The notes beneath the pieces are model-generated. The model had not been told where the DNA came from. It worked only from the letters and a program-made list of their open reading frames with translations, and ran no database searches. Positions 8,565 to 16,480 of a stretch of 64,000 nt of DNA are shown in pieces. Location: positions 48,574 to 112,573 of the forward strand of contig NZ_AEDD01000014.1 in assembly GCF_000179615.1 (NCBI RefSeq), read 5' to 3'. Position 1 is the stretch's first letter. Each line of letters opens with the position of its first letter. Position numbers and translations under genes: made by a program. Source of the stretch: Paenibacillus curdlanolyticus YK9. GTDB taxonomy: Bacteria > Bacillota > Bacilli > Paenibacillales > Paenibacillaceae.

Positions 8565-8586
8565 AAACACAAGGAGGAACACATAA

Positions 8587-9249
8587 TTGAATATTCGTAT
8601 GACCATGCCAATGAAAAAATGGGCGCGAACGGCGGTTGCCGCACTAGCAGGCATCTCTATTGCTTGGTCCGCGGCGTCCGCTGATGCTGCGACAACGCAC
8701 ATCGCTTCCAAGACGACAACGTTCTGGACGTTGTCCCAGTATTACGGCTTGACTGTTCAACAAATTGCTAAAGCGAATCCTTCGGTAGATGCGAACAATA
8801 TTGCGGTCGGCTCAAGGCTCGCCATTCCGACGCCGGATACGGCGAAGGAGAAAACGGCTACTGCAATGAAGATGATGGAATCGACGAGCGACCAACAGCT
8901 GATCGCTGGCGGCAAGACGTATGACGTAGCCAAAACGGTACAAGCTACCGCTACCGCGTATACGGCGGCTGCCTCTGAGAACGGCAAATGGGGCGCGCTC
9001 GACTACTTTGGCAATTCCCTTAAAGTTGGAACGGTCGCGGTTGACCCGAGCCTGATCGCGCTGGGCACCAAGCTTTACATCGTCGGCTACGATTATGATG
9101 GCTTGCCGGTCGGCGGAATGCTCGCTAGCGCATCGGATATGGGCAGCAGCATCAAGGGCAACCGAATTGATATATTCGTGCCAGGCAACACGTCGCAAGC
9201 GAAAAGCTTCGGTATGCAATATGTCAAAGTCTATGTGCTGAAATCGTAA
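8587..9249 (+). CDS. LysM and 3D-domain cell-wall protein (YocH-like)
   Basis: A 220-residue secreted protein starting at TTG 8587, 10 bases after AAGGAGG; ATG 8599 is an alternative. It has a signal peptide (residues about 1-35, ending SADA/ATT). A LysM peptidoglycan-binding repeat at about 38-82 has FWTLSQYYGLTVQQIAKANP and NIAVGSRLAIP. A C-terminal 3D domain contains the three conserved aspartates (ALDYFG, VAVDPSLIALGT, ASDMGSSIKGNRIDIFV). This domain resembles the catalytic barrel of lytic transglycosylase MltA, and such proteins are wall hydrolases or resuscitation-type factors. Its c-di-AMP riboswitch fits this role. Confidence 0.92.
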   Translation: MNIRMTMPMKKWARTAVAALAGISIAWSAASADAATTHIASKTTTFWTLSQYYGLTVQQIAKANPSVDANNIAVGSRLAIPTPDTAKEKTATAMKMMESTSDQQLIAGGKTYDVAKTVQATATAYTAAASENGKWGALDYFGNSLKVGTVAVDPSLIALGTKLYIVGYDYDGLPVGGMLASASDMGSSIKGNRIDIFVPGNTSQAKSFGMQYVKVYVLKS

Positions 9250-9253
9250 AAAA

Positions 9254-9316
9254 AAACCGGATGAATCGCTACCTGCCGCTTCGCGGCATGCAGGGGCGAT
9301 CATCCGGTTTTTTCTT
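9254..9316. terminator. bidirectional terminator
   Basis: The stem aaaccggatga plus tcgc (from 9254) pairs with gcga plus tcatccggttt (ending about 9311), with an A run before and T run after. It serves both the LysM-3D gene and the convergent deacetylase gene. Confidence 0.9.
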
Positions 9317-9329
9317 AATACGGGCCAAT

Positions 9330-10262
9330 TTAATAGCGCTTTCGGCTGACAGAGGTGCCAAGCAGCTCGGGTACGGTAACCAGCTCGTAGCCCTTGGAGC
9401 GGAGCAGCTTGATGATGCGCGGCAGCGCCTCCACTGTGCCGGATAGATCCTGCGTTGGCCCTCCGCCGGCGTGCTGCAGAATGATCGAGCCGGGCTGCAG
9501 CGTCCGCCGGATATTGACCATAACCATCGCGCTGCTTAAGCTTCGCCAATCCACAGAGTCGACATCCCAATTCACGATCACGTAGCCGTTGCGCTTCGCC
9601 CACTGAAGCTGTCCGGGACGAATCTCGCCGTACGGCGGCCGAATGTAGCGCGGGCTGTATCCAACCAACGCTTGAAGCACATCGTCCGTTCGCGTGATTT
9701 GCCGATTCAGCCGCTCCTGCGTCAGCTGCGAGAAGACGGCGTGCGTGTAGGAATGGTTGCCGATCGCATGGCCTTCCCGATCCATTCGTTTGACAAGAGC
9801 AGGATAGCGCGAAGCGAGAGAGCCGACGACGAAAAACGTTCCCTGAACGCGATATTTGGCCAGCACATCGAGCACTTTGCCTGTATAGCGGGGATCGGGA
9901 ACGTCGTCAAAGGTTAAAGCGGCTTTGCGTGTGCTTCTAGGGCCATGCGTAATGAAGACGCCGGGATAACGCCTTTCTAGAGCGACCCAGCTGATAACGG
10001 GAGCACGGCGTTTTCTCGCACGCCTCCCTTGTGCAGATGCCTGCGCTGACTCTGCTTCGTCAAGTGCAAACAGCGGCCAATGCGTGAGCCGGGCTTCCGG
10101 CTGCGTGCGCAGCTGGCTCGAACTGGCATTCACATTCTGATTCACATGCTTATACGGATAGGCGACAGCCTTTGCTCTTGCCGCACCGATGTCTGGCAGC
10201 AAAAGCATGATCGTTAACCCTATGAGTGTCATTCGAGTCATTCGAGGGATTAGCTTTCGCAT
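9330..10262 (-). CDS. polysaccharide deacetylase (NodB domain, CE4)
   Basis: A 310-residue exported carbohydrate esterase 4 enzyme. Residues 1-32 form a signal peptide. The NodB domain starts near residue 115 with TFDDVPD (motif 1, catalytic and metal Asp), then GNHSYTH (motif 2, the two metal His), RPPYGE (motif 3), NWDVDSVDW (motif 4) and IILQH (motif 5). All metal-dependent catalytic residues are present. The family removes N-acetyl groups from peptidoglycan, chitin or other amino-sugar polymers. AAGGGGGAA precedes ATG 10262. It is convergent with the LysM-3D gene, with a shared terminator. Confidence 0.92.
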   Translation of the reverse strand: MRKLIPRMTRMTLIGLTIMLLLPDIGAARAKAVAYPYKHVNQNVNASSSQLRTQPEARLTHWPLFALDEAESAQASAQGRRARKRRAPVISWVALERRYPGVFITHGPRSTRKAALTFDDVPDPRYTGKVLDVLAKYRVQGTFFVVGSLASRYPALVKRMDREGHAIGNHSYTHAVFSQLTQERLNRQITRTDDVLQALVGYSPRYIRPPYGEIRPGQLQWAKRNGYVIVNWDVDSVDWRSLSSAMVMVNIRRTLQPGSIILQHAGGGPTQDLSGTVEALPRIIKLLRSKGYELVTVPELLGTSVSRKRY

Positions 10263-10407
10263 CGTGTAGGAATTCCCCCTTCATGGGAACGCGTGCACGG
10301 GACCATAATCGAGGTTCGAGGTGCGGGTGCATTCCATCACTCTTGGTGTTCCCTTGAAGGAGAAGGTTCATGCGCTTGACATACGATCAGGCTCTCGCAG
10401 TTGAATC

Positions 10408-11244
10408 TTAGCTTGGCGTGACGCCTCGCATTCGAGCACGGAACGCCTCGGCTGTACAGCCGACCGTTTCCTTGAACATCCGGCTGAAATGGGCAGGATG
10501 GACAAATCCGACTGATAGCGCGACCTCAGCGACCGAGCGGGAAGGTTCGAGCTGCAGCAGCAGCTTGGCTTGATTGATCCGGCGGTTGTACACATATTTG
10601 AAAATCGTCGTGCCCGTCACTTCCTTGAACAGTTGAGCCAAATAGGGCTTGGTCAGATGGAGTGCATCTGCAATTTGCTCCAGCGTCAACGGCGCCGTGA
10701 ATTGCTCTTCGACGAAGGTGATTACGCGCTGAACATGTCGTTCGCGCTCGGAGGAGGGCTCCAGCTGCCGGCGTTGCGGCTTATCGAACCATTCGCTCAC
10801 TGCGTAGAGCAGATCTGCGAAGCGAAGCGCCAGGCGCTGGGAGGCGAACAGCGAGCCGCTTTGCTTCACGGCATCCATCTCCGCAAGCAGCTTCTCCGCT
10901 TCCGCTTGCTCTGCGGCGTCCAGCGACAGGCGCGCATTGCCGAAGCGCTCATAGGGCTCGAACAGCGTCGCCGCATCATTGGGCAGCTGCCGTTGGAGCA
11001 TGGCAGGCTCAAAATGAACGATCGAGCGTACATAAGGCACGTCAGGCGAAGGATTCGGACAATGGAGCGTCATGCCGTGCAGCAGCAAAATGTCCCCAGG
11101 CGCAAGCGTCCACAAACGGTCGCCGACGATGTACGAGCATTGTCCGCCATGGAAGTAATACAGCTCATAAAACGGGTGGGAATGGAATTGCGCGCCTTCG
11201 TAATGCCCGGTGTTGCGGAATGTGAAGTCGAGGCCGTTATGCAA
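10408..11244 (-). CDS. AraC family transcriptional regulator
   Basis: A 278-residue regulator. An N-terminal cupin-like sensor (HSHPFYELYYFHGG, WTLAPGDILLLHG) is followed by a C-terminal double helix-turn-helix (residues about 180-275): LEQIADALHLTKPYLAQLFKE and the second helix region VAEVALSVGFVHPAHFSRMF. It starts at TTG 11244, overlapping the stop of the oxidoreductase gene upstream by 8 bases, so the two are translationally coupled. As last gene of the sugar operon it probably senses the carbohydrate or a derivative and activates the operon (inference). Confidence 0.9.
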   Translation of the reverse strand: MHNGLDFTFRNTGHYEGAQFHSHPFYELYYFHGGQCSYIVGDRLWTLAPGDILLLHGMTLHCPNPSPDVPYVRSIVHFEPAMLQRQLPNDAATLFEPYERFGNARLSLDAAEQAEAEKLLAEMDAVKQSGSLFASQRLALRFADLLYAVSEWFDKPQRRQLEPSSERERHVQRVITFVEEQFTAPLTLEQIADALHLTKPYLAQLFKEVTGTTIFKYVYNRRINQAKLLLQLEPSRSVAEVALSVGFVHPAHFSRMFKETVGCTAEAFRARMRGVTPS

Positions 11245-12361
11245 AGCGGTCGACCGGCTCTGATACCTGCAGCTGGAGCGCGTCGCGCTGTGCGATCAAG
11301 CATAGCTCCGCTGCCTTGAACGCATGCTCCTGCGTCATTGCAAGCTCGGTTCCATCCAGGCAATCGCGGATGAGCTGGCCGAAGAACGGGAAGCCGATTT
11401 GCCCGCGAACGTCGAATTGGAACTCGCCCTCATGATTGACCAGAATGACATGGTCGCCTTCGCCGCCGCGAGCGACGTCTATATATTTGCGCAGCTCGAT
11501 ATAGCCGTCGGTGCCGAGAATGACGGTTCGACCGTCGCCCCATGTGCCCAGACCGTCAGGCGTAAGCCAGTCCACGCGGAAGTAGCAGGTCGAGCCATTG
11601 TCGCCGACAAGCGTCGCATCGCCGAAGTCCTCGAATTCCGGATAGCCGCTATTGCGGAAATTGCCGACTTTGCTTGCCGTGACGGTAGCATCTTGGCAGC
11701 CGGCATAGTAGAGAAATTGCTCAATTTGGTGACTTCCGATGTCGCAAAGAATACCGCCGTAATTCGCTTTGCGATAAAACCAGTCCGGCCGATTGCTGCC
11801 ATGGCGATGCGGTCCCGTGCCGAGCACCTGCACGACGCGTCCGATCGCGCCGTCTTGGATGAGACGTCCGGCATGCACGGCGCTTTCGACATGAAGCCGT
11901 TCGCTGTAATACACCATATATTTGCGTCCCGTACGGCTTGCGGCTTCCTTCGCTGCGGCAAGCTGCTCAAGCGTCGTGAACGGCGTCTTATCGGTAAAAT
12001 AGTGCTTGCCGTGCTCCATCGCCTTGATGCCAAGCGCGGCGCGCTCGGACGGGACAGCAGCAGCTGTGATTAGTCGGATCTCGGGGTCAAGCAAAATTTG
12101 CTCCGGTGACGAAGCGGCTTTCGCTTGCGGGAATACCGCCAGGAAAGCTTCGACCTTCGCCGGATCGGGATCGTACACCCATTTGAGCGTCGCGCCGGCT
12201 TCGACTAATCCATTGCATTGCCCATAAATATGGCCGTGATCGAGCGCCATCGCCGCGATCTGAAATTCGTCGGGGGCGCATACAAGGCTCGGCTTCGCCG
12301 ATTTGGGCGCATAGTTCATGCCGTCTTTATTGCCGAATGTTGCGTGTTGTTCGTTCGCCAT
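11237..12361 (-). CDS. Gfo/Idh/MocA family oxidoreductase
   Basis: A 374-residue NAD(P)-dependent sugar dehydrogenase-type protein. The N-terminal Rossmann half contains AAMALDHGHIYGQCNGLVEA in place of the usual GxGxxG loop. It continues with IRLITAAAVPSERA, the dinucleotide-site lysine region HYFTDKTPF (equivalent to the family EKP) and the C-terminal domain with GGILCDIGSHQIEQF carrying the catalytic His. GAGGAGG precedes ATG 12361. It follows a second paralogous oxidoreductase by 18 bases, and the pair probably oxidises and reduces successive sugar intermediates. The exact substrate is not deducible. Confidence 0.88.
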   Translation of the reverse strand: MANEQHATFGNKDGMNYAPKSAKPSLVCAPDEFQIAAMALDHGHIYGQCNGLVEAGATLKWVYDPDPAKVEAFLAVFPQAKAASSPEQILLDPEIRLITAAAVPSERAALGIKAMEHGKHYFTDKTPFTTLEQLAAAKEAASRTGRKYMVYYSERLHVESAVHAGRLIQDGAIGRVVQVLGTGPHRHGSNRPDWFYRKANYGGILCDIGSHQIEQFLYYAGCQDATVTASKVGNFRNSGYPEFEDFGDATLVGDNGSTCYFRVDWLTPDGLGTWGDGRTVILGTDGYIELRKYIDVARGGEGDHVILVNHEGEFQFDVRGQIGFPFFGQLIRDCLDGTELAMTQEHAFKAAELCLIAQRDALQLQVSEPVDRFA

Positions 12362-12379
12362 CTTCGTTTGCGCCTCCTC

Positions 12380-13546
12380 TTAGTGTGTGCCCTTCAAATC
12401 GACAGGGGCCGATGCTTGCTCGGGCTCGCCCGGTTTGAACGAGGAGCTTGCTGCGCGCTTGCGCAATTCGGCTTCGTATTGGGACTCGTCGAACGGAAGC
12501 TCGACCCAATCGTTCAGCCAAGTAGAAAGGTGCATCGCATTGGAAATCAACAGTCCGTTAATGCCTTCATCACCTGGCGCAACCAGCGGCGTACCGTGGT
12601 TAATCGCATCTGCAAAATTTTGAATGATGCCGACATGCTGCGGGTTCTTGCCCTCGATTGGCACCTCAAGCTTCGTGTAAGCCGGTTGGCCGAACGGCTC
12701 GGCGTTGCGCAGGTTGAAGGCCGACTCCGATTCCTCCAGACGCCAGAAGGTGAGGGTATCGTTCTCGATGACGACCTTGCCTTTATCGCCGGAAACTTCA
12801 AATCGGTTCGTGCCCGCCGCTTCGCCCGTCGTCGTAATGAACACGCCCGTGCCTCCGTTCGGATATTCGACGTATGCGGTTACTTGATCCTCGGTCTCGA
12901 TGTTCCGGCGGCTGCCGAATCCGCAGAAAGCACGCATGCGCACGGGCATCATGCCGATCGTCCATTGCCATAAATCCAATTGATGCGGGCATTGGTTAAT
13001 GAGCACGCCGCCGCCTTCGCCGGCCCAAGTCGCGCGCCATGAGGCGGAATCATAATAAGCCTGTGAGCGGTACCAGTCCGTAATGATCCAGTTCGTTCGG
13101 CGAATCTCGCCAAGCTCGCCTGCTGCGATCATGTCGCGAAGCTTGAGATACACCGGATTTGTTCGCTGGTTGTACATCATGCTGAATACGAGATTGGATT
13201 GAGCGGCGGCTTCATTCACCTCGCGCACTTTAGCGGTGAAGACGCCGGCTGGCTTCTCGACGAGCACATGCTTGCCGGCTTCAAGCGCACGCAGCGCCTG
13301 CTCGGGATGGTCGTAATGCGGCGTCGCCACGATTACGGCATCCACTAGCCCGGATTGCAGCATCGCTTCCGAGGTTTCGAAGACCGGAACAGTAGGCAGC
13401 GCTTCGCGCGCCCATTCGCGCTTGCTTGTCATCCCGTCGCATACCGCGCCCAACGTTGCCCCTTGAATGTGTCCAGCCAACAGCTCCTTTGCATGCGAAG
13501 CCCCCATATTGCCAACGCCAATGACGCCGATTCGAACGCTGCTCAT
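12380..13546 (-). CDS. Gfo/Idh/MocA family oxidoreductase
   Basis: A 388-residue member with a clear cofactor loop GVGNMGASHAKELL at residues 9-22, VDAVIVATPHYDH, and the family motif HVLVEKPAGVF with catalytic Lys. The C-terminal substrate domain contains GVLINQCPHQLDLWQW with the active-site His, as in inositol dehydrogenase-like proteins. The start codon abuts the stop of the preceding isomerase gene without a gap, and GGGAGG lies inside that gene's end. Together with the neighbours it forms a compact catabolic operon for a sugar, cyclitol or uronic acid. Confidence 0.9.
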   Translation of the reverse strand: MSSVRIGVIGVGNMGASHAKELLAGHIQGATLGAVCDGMTSKREWAREALPTVPVFETSEAMLQSGLVDAVIVATPHYDHPEQALRALEAGKHVLVEKPAGVFTAKVREVNEAAAQSNLVFSMMYNQRTNPVYLKLRDMIAAGELGEIRRTNWIITDWYRSQAYYDSASWRATWAGEGGGVLINQCPHQLDLWQWTIGMMPVRMRAFCGFGSRRNIETEDQVTAYVEYPNGGTGVFITTTGEAAGTNRFEVSGDKGKVVIENDTLTFWRLEESESAFNLRNAEPFGQPAYTKLEVPIEGKNPQHVGIIQNFADAINHGTPLVAPGDEGINGLLISNAMHLSTWLNDWVELPFDESQYEAELRKRAASSSFKPGEPEQASAPVDLKGTH

Positions 13547-14434
13547 TTACGCTTCCTCCCACCATGTTTTCATTTGCTCTACAAATAAACGCAGCATCGT
13601 GCTGCTGTCATACGTTTTGCTGAAATCTTCTACGCCGAACGCGCCTGTATAGCCGACTGCCTTCAAGTCGGTCAGCACCTGCTTCCAAGGCACGATGCCT
13701 TCGGAGATCGCTTTCCATTCACAGGACCAGCTAGCGGTTGCAAGTCCTGCTGCAAGCTGGCGATTCGCTTCTTCTACTTCTGAATGCCGCAGCACCCATG
13801 CTGCATTTTTGACATGAACATGCGCAAGATAAGGCCCGAGAATTTCCAGTCCCATTTTGTGACTCTCGAAGCCTTCGTGAACGAGATTGCCTGGATCATA
13901 CAGAACGCCGATCGCATCAGGATCGCAGCCATCCACAAGCTGGCGGGCTAGCGATGCGCTCGGCGTGATCGTTTTATGATGCGTTTCGACAAGCTCTTTG
14001 ACGCCATATTGCTTGGCAAGCTTCTCCGCTTCCTTGACGTAAGCGCGCGCTTCTTGCATGAGTTCGCCGAACGGGCGCGTGCCATCATACCCCGGAACGC
14101 CGATACGGATCGTTGCTGCGCCAAGCTCGGCTGCGATTGACAGCATCCGTTCGGTTTCCGCCAGATCGCCGCATTTCAAATAAGGGACGACAGCTAGCGA
14201 TTGCAGGCCGTGCGCTTCCGTTGCTGCTCGCAACTGGCGAAGCTCTTCCATTGAAGCCGTAGGCTCAAGCGTGCAGCGATTATTGCCCCAGAACGAAGGC
14301 GCTTCGCTCTTCACTGCCTCTGATACATGCGTGCAGCGCCATTCGATAGCATGGATGCCAGCTTCGCGGGCAACGCCGAGCAGCTGCTCAGGCGACAAAT
14401 CCGGTGTAGCAACTGTGAATACGGATAACATCAT
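13547..14434 (-). CDS. sugar phosphate isomerase/epimerase (xylose isomerase-like TIM barrel)
   Basis: A 295-residue single-domain TIM barrel. Recognisable strands include IHAIEWRCTHVSE, ATIRIGVPGYDG, VKELVETHHKTI (metal Glu region), IGVLYDPGNLVHEG (metal Asp), YLAHVHVKNAAW (His) and GAFGVEDFSKTYD. This is the AP-endonuclease-2/xylose-isomerase-like fold used by inosose isomerases and tagatose epimerases. GAGAGGAAG stands before tandem ATGs at 14434. It is first gene of the leftward sugar operon and divergent from the IclR gene, with 310 bases of regulatory DNA between them. Confidence 0.88.
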   Translation of the reverse strand: MMLSVFTVATPDLSPEQLLGVAREAGIHAIEWRCTHVSEAVKSEAPSFWGNNRCTLEPTASMEELRQLRAATEAHGLQSLAVVPYLKCGDLAETERMLSIAAELGAATIRIGVPGYDGTRPFGELMQEARAYVKEAEKLAKQYGVKELVETHHKTITPSASLARQLVDGCDPDAIGVLYDPGNLVHEGFESHKMGLEILGPYLAHVHVKNAAWVLRHSEVEEANRQLAAGLATASWSCEWKAISEGIVPWKQVLTDLKAVGYTGAFGVEDFSKTYDSSTMLRLFVEQMKTWWEEA

Positions 14435-14674
14435 GTAGTTTTCTTCCTCTCCATTTAACTCCGATTATGGTAAAAGTATATCTTGGGAATGAGACGGTAT
14501 ATTAGAATTACGATGGTTTGATTGTATCATATAGGCATGTGTCGTTGGATACGGTTACATAATGACCTTAATCACAGTTAAGTGAGAGGAGCGATTCCTT
14601 GCTCTCGATTAATCGTTTACGCTTAATGCCAGTTAATTGCTTGTAGCTGCTGAAAAAGGTGTGTTAAACTATGT

Positions 14675-14703
14675 TTGAGAAATAAAACTGTGGTTTTATA
14701 TAC
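14675..14703 (+). promoter_or_regulatory. promoter with embedded inverted repeat (candidate IclR operator)
   Basis: Within the 310-base divergent region, TTGAGA (14675-14680) and ATATAC/TATATA (about 14697-14703) are 16-17 bases apart and face the IclR gene. Between them lies the perfect inverted repeat ATAAAAC-TGTG-GTTTTAT (14682-14699). A dyad between -35 and -10 is a typical repressor site, so autoregulation by the IclR protein is likely but unproven. I see no other strong element in 14435-14674. Confidence 0.55.
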
Positions 14704-14744
14704 AAAACTATTTTCGTTCGATTTGGAAGGGGCAAGACAGCGCT

Positions 14745-15494
14745 GTGACAGACAATTATCAAGTCCCGGCTGTTCGGCGAGCGTATGATGTGCTTGATCT
14801 GCTTGCAGCTGAGCCTTCACGCCATCGGCTGATCGATGTTGCCAAGCGGCTGGACGTGAACAAGAGCTCCATGTTTGCCCTGCTGCATACGCTGGAGTCG
14901 CTGAGGCTTGTTGAGAAAAACAGCGATGACCGGTATGCATTAGGCTCTGCCGTGGGAGCGCTTGGAGGCGCTTTCTTCCGGCAATATGATTATATTTCAG
15001 CATTCCACCGCGAGGCGCGTGCGGCAGCGGCGGGCTTAGGCGCGACGTTTCAGCTAGCCCGGTTAGAAGGGCGCGAAGTCATTTATCTTGCGATTGAAGA
15101 AGCATTGACGCCGATTCGGCTCGCTTCTTCTCCGGGTATTCGGCTGCCTGCGCATGCTACTGCGCTTGGCAAAGCGTTGCTTGCTTCGCTTGATGAGCAT
15201 GCGCTAGCGCTGCTTTTCACAGAGGAGCAGCTTGGAGCGCCGTTGACGCCCTACACATTAACGTCTCGCGAGTTGTTGCTGGAGCAGCTGGAAGTTGTAC
15301 ACACAGTGGGCATAGCAGAGGAATCGCAGGAAGCGGTGCTTGGCATTTGCTGTGCTGCAGCTCCCGTGCGGGGGCGGAATGGGCGAGTGGTGGCTGCAAT
15401 CAGTTGCTCAATGAGCGTGTTTGAGTGGGCGGATCGCCGCGAAGAGATTCGTCAGGCTGTTGCCCAGGCGGCGGCTCGAATATCAGGATCATAA
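14745..15494 (+). CDS. IclR family transcriptional regulator
   Basis: A 249-residue regulator starting at GTG 14745, with GGAAGGGG about 12 bases upstream. The N-terminal winged helix-turn-helix (residues about 8-65) reads AVRRAYDVLDLLA, LIDVAKRLDVNKSSMFALLH and LRLVEK. The C-terminal IclR effector domain includes GATFQLARLEGREVIYLA, PLTPYTLTSRELL and GICCAAAPVRGRNGRVVAAI. IclR proteins usually repress catabolic genes until a small acid or sugar derivative binds. The target here is probably the divergent isomerase/oxidoreductase operon and its own promoter. Confidence 0.92.
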   Translation: MTDNYQVPAVRRAYDVLDLLAAEPSRHRLIDVAKRLDVNKSSMFALLHTLESLRLVEKNSDDRYALGSAVGALGGAFFRQYDYISAFHREARAAAAGLGATFQLARLEGREVIYLAIEEALTPIRLASSPGIRLPAHATALGKALLASLDEHALALLFTEEQLGAPLTPYTLTSRELLLEQLEVVHTVGIAEESQEAVLGICCAAAPVRGRNGRVVAAISCSMSVFEWADRREEIRQAVAQAAARISGS

Positions 15495-15533
15495 ATAAGA
15501 TGAAGGCGTAATGCCACATGGAGGAGAATGGCG

Positions 15534-16193
15534 ATGTTATTCGAAGCTAAGGACAAAATCGTACTGATAGGCGATTCGATTACAGATTGTGGCCGGGCAT
15601 TGCCGATTGGCGAAGCGGGCAATGGCGACGCAGGCAACGGTTATGTCGAGCTGGTGGACGCTTTCCTGCAATCCGCCTACCCTGAATTGAAGCTGCGCTT
15701 GGTTAACGTGGGGATAAGCGGCAATACGGTGCGTGATTTGAAGAAGCGATGGGAAACGGATGTGATCGAACAAAAGCCGAATTGGCTGACGATCATGATC
15801 GGGACGAACGATGTATGGCGCCAATTCGACCGTCCGGCCATTCCGGAATGGCATGTCTATATCGACGAGTACGAGCGGACGCTCGAAGAGCTGGTCATTC
15901 GGACGAAGCCGCTTGTCAAAGGGATTGTGCTGATGACGCCGTTTTTCGTCGAGGCATGCCGTGATGACCAAATGCGGGCTGCTATGGATCAATATGGAGC
16001 AGTTGTACGGGCGATCGCAGAGCGCCAAGGGACATTATTCGTAGATACGCAAGCCGCGTTCGATGGCGTGCTGGAGAAGGCATATTCGGCCCAGCTTACA
16101 TGGGACCGGGTTCATCCGAATAAAGCGGGTCATCTCGTTCTTGCGCGGGCGCTGCTGGATGCCGTAGGGTTTGATTACGCGAAACGAGCATAG
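15534..16193 (+). CDS. SGNH/GDSL hydrolase (acetylesterase-like)
   Basis: A 219-residue serine esterase. ATG 15534 is preferred over ATG 15528 because GGAGGAG then has about 8 bases of spacing. Block I VLIGDSITDCGRA carries the nucleophile Ser; GISGNTVRDL (block II Gly), IMIGTNDVWRQF (block III Asn) and WDRVHPNKAGHLVLA (block V Asp-x-x-His) complete the SGNH set. No signal peptide is visible, so it is intracellular. Relatives beside sugar operons deacetylate plant-polysaccharide oligosaccharides. It lies 39 bases downstream of the IclR gene. Confidence 0.9.
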   Translation: MLFEAKDKIVLIGDSITDCGRALPIGEAGNGDAGNGYVELVDAFLQSAYPELKLRLVNVGISGNTVRDLKKRWETDVIEQKPNWLTIMIGTNDVWRQFDRPAIPEWHVYIDEYERTLEELVIRTKPLVKGIVLMTPFFVEACRDDQMRAAMDQYGAVVRAIAERQGTLFVDTQAAFDGVLEKAYSAQLTWDRVHPNKAGHLVLARALLDAVGFDYAKRA

Positions 16194-16215
16194 CGATTAG
16201 GGTATAAAATGAAGG

Positions 16216-16265
16216 AGCTGTCCCAAAAGTCATGGCTAACAGACTTTTAGGACAGCTTTTCTTTT
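16216..16265 (+). terminator. terminator of the IclR-hydrolase unit
   Basis: agctgtcccaaaagt (16216-16230) pairs with acttttaggacagct (16243-16257), followed by tttctttt. An almost identical hairpin ends the gene at 19762. Confidence 0.88.
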
Positions 16266-16480
16266 GTTCCAAATGGACACTGTTGCCATGCCACTGCATT
16301 TTGTACAACGAGAAAGGCAGCTTTGGCCTTCCCCGAGGGTTCCTATTGCAGATCATACAACGAGATAAGATTTGAAGGGGAGTTATAGGCTCAAAACAGG
16401 GAAAGCCGACTTTCCGGTTGCACAATATGCAATGACGCCTCTTCACTTCCGAACTTGAGTTGATGCGATTGCATGAATTG

